Positions 1 through 5,200 are shown, counted from the first letter of the stretch. The stretch is DNA of 5,200 bases from Gammaproteobacteria bacterium (GCA_019136395.1 JAGVUH010000409.1:1-5200), one strand, 5' to 3'. The notes: a model not told the origin generated them from the letters alone. A program made the numbers and translations.

Positions 1-1482
1 GATCCCCAGCCCGCACCCGACATCGGGGCCGAACTCGTCCGCTATTTCCAGCCGCAACCCCTGATCGCCCCCCGGGAAGCCCTCGTACCCCGGCCTGCTC
101 GTTGGAAGCGCCTGACCCGCCGGACCCTCCTTGCCGCCGCCCTGCTACTGATCCTGGGGGTAGCAGGGTTCGTCCTGTTCAATCTGCTCCGTCCCACCAC
201 CGTGCAGTTGCAGATGGCGGTTGACCGGCAGGCACCCTCAGTCCCCCTCGAACGCCAGCCATCCTACCTACAGGGCACCACTCCCCCCCTGTCGCGTCCC
301 CCAGGCCTGACAACTCCCGTGCCCGCCATACCTGCTGACCGGCCTGTCACCAGCAGCATGGAGCTAACTCCCCCGGGCCGCACCCTCACCGCGGCCGGAT
401 CAGGTTCCAAAGATCAGTCACCGCCCCCCCCGACTACCACTACGGAGGAGGCGGACCGCCTAATCGCCCTCGAACAACGCCAGCAGGAGATCGCCGCGGA
501 GTTGGCGCGCATCGAGGCTGAACGCCTGGCCCTGGTGGCGCTGGAGCAAGAACAGACCCGTCAGCGCCAGGAAGAGGCCCAACGCCTTGAGGCGCAACGC
601 CTGGCGACCCAGGCGGAGGCCGAGCGTCACCAACGACAGGTTGCCGAGGCCGAGGCCCGTCTCCAGGCGGAACGCCGGGCCTTAGAGCGACAAAAGGCTG
701 AACAGGCCAAACGGCAGGAGGAGCAAGCCCGGCTGCAAGCGGAGGAACGCCAGGCCGCCTTGGCCGAAACGCGGCGCAAGCAGGAAGAGGCCGCCCTGGC
801 CGAGTCCAAACTCAAGGCCGAGCGTCAGGCCCTGGAACGTCTCAAGGCCGAACAGGCCCAGCGTGAACAAGCCGAGGCCAAACGTCGCGAGGCGGAACGT
901 CTTGCCGCCCAGGCCGAGGCCGTCCGGAAACAACAGGAGCTTGCCAAGGCGCAGGTGCGACTCCAGTCCGAATTCGAGGCCCTGAAACAACAGCAGGCCA
1001 AGCAGCAGAAGCCAGTCGCCCCTGCCCATACCCAGGCTCAGGCCCCCGCACCGGCCTCTTCTCAGCCTCCGGCCCTGGAGACCAGTAATCAGACCGCCGT
1101 GGAACAAGTGGCGAAGCCCCCGCGCAAGGACGCCGATCGCCTGCTGAACCGCTTCACCCAAGCCTATACCACTGGCGACCTGGAGGCTTATGTCAGCCTC
1201 TTTGCACCAGATGCCCGCTTCACCGAGGGCACCGGCCAGGCTCAGCTGCGATCCACCTATCGCCAATTTTTCGCCCGTACCCCCTACCGGCAGTCTGAAA
1301 TCTCCGGGTTCCGCTGGCGGGAGACCGCGGATGGCCGGTTGACCGGCCGGGGTAACATCCAGGTGAAGGTCCGCCAGAACGAGACCCAACCCTGGGATGC
1401 CTTCAGCGGCACCATTGAATTGGAACTGATCGCCTTGAGTGGCCAGTGGAAGATCATACGTATGGAGCATCAGGTCAAATGA
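1..1482 (+). CDS. Membrane-anchored coiled-coil protein with C-terminal NTF2/SnoaL-like domain (5' partial)
   Basis: The frame is open from base 1 with no stop, so the start lies upstream; the GTG at 202 falls after the membrane helix and is unlikely to be the start. The visible 493 residues are, in order: a Pro-rich tail (1-35), a basic stretch (K36, R37, R40, R41), one hydrophobic helix (about 42-63), a Pro/Thr-rich linker (about 65-147), a charged Glu/Ala/Gln/Arg coiled coil (about 149-337), an Ala/Pro/Gln linker, and a compact domain (about 376-493). That last domain starts ADRLLNRFTQAYTTGDLEAY and has FAPDARFTEGTG and a final WKIIRMEH strand, as in NTF2/SnoaL-like cone folds. The positive-inside rule puts the coiled coil and C-terminal domain in the periplasm. 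The missing N-terminus could be a short tail or a cytoplasmic domain such as a kinase or ATPase; nothing here decides. The stop overlaps the next start (ATGA), which suggests one operon. Function is unknown; a structural or ligand-binding envelope role is an inference. Confidence 0.85.
   Translation, partial: DPQPAPDIGAELVRYFQPQPLIAPREALVPRPARWKRLTRRTLLAAALLLILGVAGFVLFNLLRPTTVQLQMAVDRQAPSVPLERQPSYLQGTTPPLSRPPGLTTPVPAIPADRPVTSSMELTPPGRTLTAAGSGSKDQSPPPPTTTTEEADRLIALEQRQQEIAAELARIEAERLALVALEQEQTRQRQEEAQRLEAQRLATQAEAERHQRQVAEAEARLQAERRALERQKAEQAKRQEEQARLQAEERQAALAETRRKQEEAALAESKLKAERQALERLKAEQAQREQAEAKRREAERLAAQAEAVRKQQELAKAQVRLQSEFEALKQQQAKQQKPVAPAHTQAQAPAPASSQPPALETSNQTAVEQVAKPPRKDADRLLNRFTQAYTTGDLEAYVSLFAPDARFTEGTGQAQLRSTYRQFFARTPYRQSEISGFRWRETADGRLTGRGNIQVKVRQNETQPWDAFSGTIELELIALSGQWKIIRMEHQVK
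502..1011 (+). repeat. Degenerate 150-bp (50-residue) tandem repeats encoding the coiled coil
   Basis: Within the first gene the coiled coil repeats with an exact 50-residue register, with units at about 502-651, 652-801, 802-951 and a partial unit at 952-1011. The clearest pair is RLQAERRALERQKAEQAKRQ against KLKAERQALERLKAEQAQRE, starting 150 nt apart. The partial unit continues the register with RLQSEFEALKQQQAK, and the first has ARIEAERLAL. The other half of the unit aligns at a 100-residue shift: EAQRLEAQRLATQAEAERHQ against EAKRREAERLAAQAEAVRKQ. DNA identity is imperfect because of many synonymous changes, so the duplication is old or under selection. Fifty residues equals four heptads plus two hendecads, which is compatible with a continuous coiled coil. 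Confidence 0.75.
1126..1479 (+). other. NTF2/SnoaL-like C-terminal domain of the first protein
   Basis: This segment encodes about 118 residues. It begins with an amphipathic helix (DADRLLNRFTQAY), then a GDLEAYVSLFAPDARF turn, helices, and several beta strands ending WKIIRMEHQ. The helix, then 'D.e.y.sLfapDa.f', then strands, then a closing 'W+I' strand is the usual layout of NTF2/SnoaL-like domains, which act as enzymes, ligand binders or dimerisation modules. I see no convincing catalytic pair, so a binding or assembly role is more likely than catalysis. The assignment is from pattern only. Confidence 0.6.
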
Positions 1483-2885
1483 TCCCGAACCCCACGGTTA
1501 ACGTCACCAACGGTACCCGACTCTGGATCTGGCGCGGCCTGATGGTCCTCCTTGCCGGATTCCTGGCCTGGCAAATCATTCTGCAAGGCCTGGCGACCCA
1601 GGGTATGGCCGAGGTAGATAAGGGTGATCTCACCGCGGCGCAACGGGTCCTGCGGTTTCGCCCCCATCACCCCGAGGCCCTGTATGTCGAGGCCTCCGTC
1701 CAGATGCCGAATGCCCCCGATCAGGCCGAGGCCCAGTTACGGACCGCCTTCAGGCAGGACCCCACGCGGGGCATGGTCTTGCTCAGCCTCGCGGAACTGG
1801 CCCTGGCACGTGAGGATACCAGCACCGCCGATGCCTTGGCCGAGCAGGCTGTGGCCCTCCAACCGGTCAAGGCCGCCGTCCTGCGCCGGGCGGCAATGTA
1901 CTGGCTGAACCGCGGCCAGGTGGTTCGGGGCCTGCAACTGCTGTCACAAGCCTTGTTGGCCAGGGAAGAAGCCAATCAGGACGTGCTGGATACCTTCCTG
2001 AAATTGGCGGAGGACCCCGTCGGTCGGGTAGCACTGGCCCCTCTGGCTCAGGAATTCCCGTCCTGGTGGCCCGATTTCTTTGCCCGCGTCGCCCAGCGGG
2101 CGACCGACCTGGACACGGTCCGTTTTCTCTATGGCCTGCGTGCCCTGGCCCCCCAGCATCCCCTGACCCTGCCGGAACGCCAGGCCTATATGCAGCGCCT
2201 TCTCAAGGACGGCCAGATCGCCGAGGCCTACCTGACCTGGATCGCCGGTCTGACGGAGCGGGAGCGTCGCGAGATGGGTTTGTTACACAACGGCGGCTTC
2301 GAGATTCCCCTGGGCACCGGCGGGTTTGATTGGCGATGGACACCCCTCCGCCAGGTCACGGCCAATACCGCCGCCACCCTGGGTGTCAGCGGTGAACGTG
2401 CACTGCAACTGGTGTTTCGTAACCATGAGGGCAGTTTTCACCATCTTCGGCAGGCCCTCTTTCTCGACCCGGGAACCTACCGCCTGAGCGGTAAGATCCG
2501 TGCCGACAGTCTTGCCACCCAAGGCGGACTGCGCTGGACGCTTGCCTGCCTGCAACCCTCCGGACTGGTACTTGGTCACAGCGAGCGCTTTCTTGGCTCG
2601 GAAAAATGGCGCGATTTTGCCCTGGACTTCGCCGTTCCCGACCAGTGCCAACTTCAGGAAATCCGCCTCGAATCCGCCAGTTCCCGTCCCCACGAACAGC
2701 GGGTAACGGGAGAGATCTGGTTCGATGAACTGGCCATTCGCCGGACCAGTGGACTGTCCGCCGCGGCCAAGGCGGACGAACGTGCCCGGGAGCGTGAATC
2801 CGACCCCGCGGAGGCGACCGCGGTAACTCCGGAACCCGACCAGGAGTCGGAAACCCCATCCGGGGAAACCCAGGCCCAGGAATAG
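1479..2885 (+). CDS. Membrane-anchored TPR-like protein with C-terminal carbohydrate-binding-like beta-sandwich
   Basis: The product has 468 residues. The ATG at 1479 overlaps the upstream TGA (ATGA), with GGAG at 1464-1467 and AGG at 1472-1474 upstream; this start is preferred to the GTG at 1446, which overlaps the previous gene more deeply. One membrane helix lies at about 17-37 after a short tail with R14, R19. Helical repeats of TPR type follow (about 41-165; for example GDLTAAQRVLRFRPHHPEAL, AEAQLRTAFRQDP, ADALAEQAVALQP), then more helices to about 260. A beta-rich domain (about 268-421) starts LLHNGGFEIPLGTGGFDWRW and includes PGTYRLSGKIRAD and GEIWFDELAI, a jelly-roll pattern resembling carbohydrate-binding modules. 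The tail (422-468) is acidic and disordered. Proteins of this layout occur, to my knowledge, near exopolysaccharide genes; a role in glycan assembly or export in the periplasm is inferred. It is probably cotranscribed and translationally coupled with the upstream gene. Confidence 0.85.
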   Translation: MIPNPTVNVTNGTRLWIWRGLMVLLAGFLAWQIILQGLATQGMAEVDKGDLTAAQRVLRFRPHHPEALYVEASVQMPNAPDQAEAQLRTAFRQDPTRGMVLLSLAELALAREDTSTADALAEQAVALQPVKAAVLRRAAMYWLNRGQVVRGLQLLSQALLAREEANQDVLDTFLKLAEDPVGRVALAPLAQEFPSWWPDFFARVAQRATDLDTVRFLYGLRALAPQHPLTLPERQAYMQRLLKDGQIAEAYLTWIAGLTERERREMGLLHNGGFEIPLGTGGFDWRWTPLRQVTANTAATLGVSGERALQLVFRNHEGSFHHLRQALFLDPGTYRLSGKIRADSLATQGGLRWTLACLQPSGLVLGHSERFLGSEKWRDFALDFAVPDQCQLQEIRLESASSRPHEQRVTGEIWFDELAIRRTSGLSAAAKADERARERESDPAEATAVTPEPDQESETPSGETQAQE

Positions 2886-2940
2886 GAGGCCAGTAACCCT
2901 GCCCTTTGTTCCACCATGCTTTCTGACCTTGCCCTGAAGG

Positions 2941-2969
2941 TTGACTTTGACAGCCGCCCCATCTAGGAT
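2941..2969 (+). promoter_or_regulatory. Candidate sigma70 promoter for the FecR-like gene
   Basis: TTGACT (2941-2946) is followed 17 nt later by TAGGAT (2964-2969), 5/6 and 4/6 matches to the consensus. An overlapping perfect TTGACA lies at 2947-2952, but its best -10 (CAATTA, 2971-2976, 18-nt spacer) is weaker. Either would start transcription at roughly 2976-2983 and give a leader of about 60-67 nt. The site lies in a 157-bp gap, so the FecR-like gene could be expressed independently of the two genes upstream. I see no terminator in the gap, so readthrough is also possible. Confidence 0.4.
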
Positions 2970-3030
2970 GCAATTAGTGCTGGAAAGGTTAGTCGGCGAG
3001 GATCCAGCGAGATTCACAGCATCTGAATAC

Positions 3031-3035
3031 AGGAG
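3031..3035 (+). promoter_or_regulatory. Ribosome binding site deciding the start of the FecR-like gene
   Basis: AGGAG at 3031-3035 sits 7 nt before the ATG at 3043, an ideal spacing. This start puts a signal peptide at the very N-terminus. The reading frame is open further upstream to 2941, but that extension would cover the promoter and has no better start. Confidence 0.8.
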
Positions 3036-3042
3036 AAACAGT

Positions 3043-3576
3043 ATGAAAATCAAAAACAAGCCCCTGATCGCCCTCTTGTCGAGCTTCGGTTTTCTGAGTC
3101 TCGCCACTGCCGCGGAGCCGGTACCCACCGCCAAGATCAGCCGTGTTGATGGCAACGCCATCGCCAGCCAGGATGCTCGCTATCTACCCGCCCGTGAGGG
3201 GATGACCTTGAAAGAAGGCGACCGCCTCATGGTCCTGGAGGGTAGTTCGGCCATCGTCAGCTTCGCCGATGGTTGTCAGTACACCCTTAAAGATATGGGT
3301 GTCCTTGTCGTCCAGAAAATGAGCACCTGTGCCCTGCAGGGGGCCGGCGTTTACAGTTTCGATCCTCGCTCCGCGGTAGCCAGCGGTAATACCCCCCCCA
3401 TGGTTCAGGCGCAGACCGTCATTACCGAAAAGTCAGCCCTGGATGCTTGGCTCGCAGCCAATAACATGACCCTTGCTGGCGCCATCACCGCTGGTGTCGT
3501 CGTGGTTGGCGCCACCGGATGGATCATTTACGAGAACAACAATGATGATGACGATCCGCCCAGTCCTATCCTTTAA
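3043..3576 (+). CDS. Small exported FecR-like protein with C-terminal membrane helix and acidic tail
   Basis: The product has 177 residues. A signal peptide (KIKNK, hydrophobic core, cleavage near ATA|AEP at about residue 23) is followed by a FecR-like fold at about 29-98: AKISRVDGNAIA, LPAREGMTLKEGDRLMV, EGSSAIVSFADGCQYTL. Full FecR regulators also carry an N-terminal cytoplasmic part and a long periplasmic signalling region; those are absent, so this is a stand-alone domain and not a classical anti-sigma factor. C78 and C96 are the only cysteines and could form a periplasmic disulfide. A second hydrophobic helix (about 144-163) precedes a polar acidic tail, NNNDDDDPPSPIL. Small proteins of this style recur, as I recall, near exopolysaccharide and exosortase-type loci, with function undefined. 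It follows the TPR gene after 157 bp with its own candidate promoter and is closed by a strong terminator. Confidence 0.85.
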   Translation: MKIKNKPLIALLSSFGFLSLATAAEPVPTAKISRVDGNAIASQDARYLPAREGMTLKEGDRLMVLEGSSAIVSFADGCQYTLKDMGVLVVQKMSTCALQGAGVYSFDPRSAVASGNTPPMVQAQTVITEKSALDAWLAANNMTLAGAITAGVVVVGATGWIIYENNNDDDDPPSPIL

Positions 3577-3584
3577 AATGCATT

Positions 3585-3684
3585 AACCCTTTCGGGGTTT
3601 GCGGATTAGAAGCCCAAGGCATCCAGCCTTGGGCTTTCTTTTTTCCGTGGAAGCCACGGCAATGTCTTTCATTACAGAGTAATG
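3585..3684. repeat. Row of four short palindromes including the terminator
   Basis: Besides the terminator, three small inverted repeats lie in the same 100 bp. They are AACCC/GGGTT (3585-3589 and 3595-3599, loop TTTCG), CCGTGG/CCACGG (3645-3650 and 3654-3659, loop AAG) and CATTAC/GTAATG (3670-3675 and 3679-3684, loop AGA). The four arms begin at 3585, 3610, 3645 and 3670. The last, AT-richer palindrome could be an operator half-site pair, but no gene starts nearby on the plus strand. Short stems arise by chance, so function is uncertain. Confidence 0.35.
3610..3644 (+). terminator. Rho-independent terminator after the FecR-like gene
   Basis: A perfect 11-bp stem (AAGCCCAAGGC at 3610-3620 with GCCTTGGGCTT at 3626-3636) has a 5-nt loop (ATCCA). 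It runs into a T-rich tract ending in TCTTTTTT at 3637-3644. It lies 34 nt after the stop codon. On the minus strand no T-tract follows the stem, so it should act mainly on rightward transcripts and does not obviously end the converging phosphatase gene. Confidence 0.93.
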
Positions 3685-3862
3685 TTTGCCTACCCATGCC
3701 AGATAGGGTTGTTTCGCTACCCCATATCGAATTTGAGCCCACCCCGGCCGCTGGCACCCGACTGATATCCTTCCGCATCCGTCTCACGCAAAACTCTTCA
3801 TGAATGCCTGAAAAAGCCCGCCTTAACCTCGAACGGGAAGGACTCGGCCCGTGAATCACGCA

Positions 3863-4702
3863 TCAGGCTGATTTCCGGAATAACCTCTTCATCAGTCGCG
3901 ATAGCACCCCCTCCTCCGCGGGGTTGTGGACAACTGAACCCCGCCATCTCTCTCCACCCAGCCCCGCTGGTGGGGTGACCGACCCCGGATCGCGATTTTC
4001 CACAATTGCCCGGGGACGATCGCTGACCAGGCGTTCCGCCTCCTCGGGACCCACCCATTTCGCCGCCGCCTCCCGCCCCTCCGCCAGCAGTGGCGGGCGC
4101 CGCGCGTGATGATGGGCATCTGTGGCCAACAGATGCACTACCCCGTCATCCAGCAGACGCTCGGCCCAATACCGGGGTTGATCCCGGAAACGCCCCGTCA
4201 CGGCGCCAGCGGTGACCTGAATCCAGGCCCCCATCCGTGCCGCTTCCAGAAACCAACCGTAGTGGTGATCATCCAGCCAGGTCAGCCGCTCCGGATGAGT
4301 GATCACCGGCACATAACCCGCGGACAGGGCATCGAAGACGGTGTCCAGAAAGCGCGGCGGCACGGTATGGTGCGGCGGTTCAAAGAGAAAGTAACGTGAG
4401 CCGTGCAGGGTCGGAAAGCGGCCCGACCTGAGCCCCTCCAGCAATTCCGGCACGATCTGGATATCGGCCCCTTGAGTAATTTCCAGGGGAATACCGGCCT
4501 CCTCAAGGTGTTCACGGAAACGGCTCACCGCCGCCGCGATCCCACTGGCGTCATTGTCAAACAACCCGGGATAGATGTGTGGGGTGCAAGCAGTTAGGGT
4601 GATGCCATCGGCAACCGCAACCCGGGCCATCTCCAGCGAGGTGGCCAGATCCGTCGGCCCATCGTCGATACGGGGCAGCATGTGGCAATGAAGATCAATC
4701 AT
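3863..4702 (-). CDS. PHP-family tyrosine-protein phosphatase, CpsB/YwqE type
   Basis: The product has 279 residues. CpsB/YwqE enzymes are metal-dependent phosphotyrosine phosphatases that dephosphorylate BY-kinases and so tune capsule or exopolysaccharide synthesis in the cytoplasm. Family motifs appear in order at positions matching the pneumococcal enzyme: DLHCHMLPRIDDGP (H5, H7, D14), TPHIYPG (H42), GADIQ (D80), LFEPPHH (E108), ITHPER (H136) and ATDAHHH (D195, H197). These supply the expected metal ligands, except that position 80 is Asp where, as I recall, CpsB has Glu. Starting at the ATG at 4702 keeps H5 and H7; the next Met (residue 8) would lose them. No strong Shine-Dalgarno is visible. 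The chain runs about 35 residues past the usual end and finishes in a basic helix, LSRLMKRLFRKSA. The gene converges on the FecR-like gene; no cognate kinase gene is in the window. Confidence 0.92.
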   Translation of the reverse strand: MIDLHCHMLPRIDDGPTDLATSLEMARVAVADGITLTACTPHIYPGLFDNDASGIAAAVSRFREHLEEAGIPLEITQGADIQIVPELLEGLRSGRFPTLHGSRYFLFEPPHHTVPPRFLDTVFDALSAGYVPVITHPERLTWLDDHHYGWFLEAARMGAWIQVTAGAVTGRFRDQPRYWAERLLDDGVVHLLATDAHHHARRPPLLAEGREAAAKWVGPEEAERLVSDRPRAIVENRDPGSVTPPAGLGGERWRGSVVHNPAEEGVLSRLMKRLFRKSA

Positions 4703-5063
4703 TTATTTACAACCGCGGAGAAATCAAGTTGGTCATTATCGCCCAATATCCGGGCGGATGGAGAGATGCAAAGGGGGACAGAATGCCCTCACAATCGCAG
4801 CTTGCCGCGTTGGTCTCTCCCAGTTTGGCAGTTGCCTTCGGTTGCAATATGGTTATAGCCCAGGAAGCATGTTTCCGGCAGCATACCTACGATAAAGCAA
4901 CCGTCACTTGGCTTGTGCTGGACCCGCGCTCTGAAAGTCGCTGGCCCCCGACGGCCGTGAATGAACCGGGAGTGGCCGCGACAGATGCCTGATGGGGTGG
5001 CCTATGCGAGAATTCCTGGCCTAATCCTTGACTCTTACCCTTCACCCCGCGGTTTTCCCCCTG
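4703..5063. other. 361-bp spacer between divergent phosphatase and probable mfd
   Basis: I see no convincing gene here. The best small frame is 4783-4992 (+), 69 codons, with AAGGGGG at 4771-4777 placed 5 nt before the ATG. Its product starts MPSQSQLAALVSPSLAVAFG, has a weakly hydrophobic N-terminal stretch and no recognisable family. It could be a chance frame in GC-rich DNA. A weak rightward promoter candidate is TTGCCT (4832-4837), 16 nt, TATAGC (4854-4859). No RNA gene, terminator or strong repeat was recognised. The spacer presumably holds the promoters of both divergent genes. Confidence 0.5.
4735..4740 (-). promoter_or_regulatory. Possible -10 element for the phosphatase gene
   Basis: Read on the minus strand this is GATAAT, a 5/6 match to TATAAT, placed so that transcription would begin about 25 nt before the phosphatase ATG. 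The -35 region at the right distance is poor (about 3/6), so this is only a candidate. Confidence 0.25.
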
Positions 5064-5200
5064 ATGTCCGTCGCCCCCCCGCCGTCGCCCCTGCACCCTC
5101 CCCTGCCTCGCCTGCCCGGCGAGCGTCACCTGTGGGGCCAGCTTTACGGCGCCGGCGCGGCCCTGGCCATGGCGCGAGCGGCGATGGCGGACCAGCGGCT
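5064..5200 (+). CDS. mfd: Probable transcription-repair coupling factor Mfd, N-terminal fragment
   Basis: The first 45 codons are visible and the gene runs off the window. After a Pro-rich leader (residues 4-18) comes LPGERHLWGQLYGAGAALAM, which resembles the start of gammaproteobacterial Mfd, where a 'G...L.GqL.GaA.AL.iA.aA' helix opens the UvrB-like damage-recognition module. Mfd is the ATP-dependent translocase that removes stalled RNA polymerase and recruits UvrA. The ATG at 5064 has no clear Shine-Dalgarno; the frame stays open upstream to a TTG at 5028 (stop TAA at 5022), so the start could lie 12 codons earlier. The call rests on a short stretch and none of the helicase motifs are in view. 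Confidence 0.6.
   Translation, partial: MSVAPPPSPLHPPLPRLPGERHLWGQLYGAGAALAMARAAMADQR

Noticed and set aside
202..204. GTG at 202 as the start of the first gene
   Set aside because: The same frame is open to base 1 and encodes a basic stretch and a clear membrane helix just before it, so the protein starts upstream.
682..1470. Long minus-strand open frame of 262 codons, Leu/Gly-rich
   Set aside because: It is antisense to the coiled-coil gene. Its Leu/Gly-rich composition is what the complement of Gln/Glu/Ala/Arg codons gives, and the plus-strand protein has coherent domains.
1446..1478. GTG at 1446 as an earlier start for the TPR gene
   Set aside because: It would add 11 residues without a membrane or signal feature and overlap the upstream gene by 37 nt; the ATG at 1479 gives the common ATGA coupling.
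2283..3161. Long minus-strand open frame of 292 codons
   Set aside because: It overlaps the end of the TPR/beta-sandwich gene, the promoter gap and the signal peptide of the FecR-like gene, and shows no family motifs.
3540..3557. Short AAC/GAT triplet run suggesting a microsatellite
   Set aside because: It only encodes the NNNDDDD tail and is too short and mixed to call a simple-sequence repeat.
3752..3766. TGGCAC that could begin a sigma54 promoter
   Set aside because: The matching -12 position reads TGAT instead of TTGC, and no plus-strand gene follows within a sensible distance.
3566..3859. Minus-strand open frame of 97 codons in the convergent gap
   Set aside because: It runs through the intrinsic terminator, has no ribosome binding site that I can see, and its product resembles no family.
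1..5200. CRISPR array, tRNA, rRNA, insertion sequence or transposase
   Set aside because: I found no regularly spaced identical repeats, no cloverleaf-like segment, and no transposase motifs or terminal inverted repeats with target duplications.

Overview
The window is GC-rich DNA with dense, Pro/Ala/Arg/Gln-rich coding sequence, an inner-membrane/periplasm cell plan and a gammaproteobacterial-style gene set. My best guess is a gammaproteobacterium, perhaps a Chromatiales-like purple sulfur bacterium. That is an inference from composition and protein style, not from a marker gene.

Layout, left to right. (1) Positions 1-1482 (+) are the 3' part of a membrane-anchored protein. It has a short cytoplasmic tail, one transmembrane helix, a Pro-rich linker, a long coiled coil built from 50-residue repeats, and a C-terminal NTF2/SnoaL-like domain. 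(2) Positions 1479-2885 (+) overlap it by ATGA and encode a membrane-anchored TPR-like protein with a C-terminal carbohydrate-binding-like beta-sandwich. (3) After a 157-bp gap with a plausible sigma70 promoter, positions 3043-3576 (+) encode a small exported FecR-like protein with two cysteines, a C-terminal membrane helix and an acidic tail. A strong intrinsic terminator (3610-3644) ends this transcript. (4) Converging on it, positions 3863-4702 (-) encode a PHP-family tyrosine phosphatase of the CpsB/YwqE type. (5) A 361-bp spacer separates that gene from the start of what is probably mfd (5064 onward, +), which runs off the window.

How they may fit together. CpsB/YwqE-type phosphatases act on bacterial tyrosine kinases that control capsule or exopolysaccharide synthesis and export. 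TPR proteins ending in this kind of beta-sandwich, and small exported FecR-like proteins, are in my recollection often found near polysaccharide loci. The first four genes therefore look like the flank of an extracellular-polysaccharide or envelope locus that abuts a housekeeping gene. No glycosyltransferase, Wzx/Wzy, Wza or BY-kinase gene is visible, so this assignment rests on the phosphatase and on domain style. The least familiar part is the coiled-coil/NTF2-like protein coupled to the TPR/beta-sandwich protein, followed by the FecR-like protein. I could not assign any of these three a defined function.
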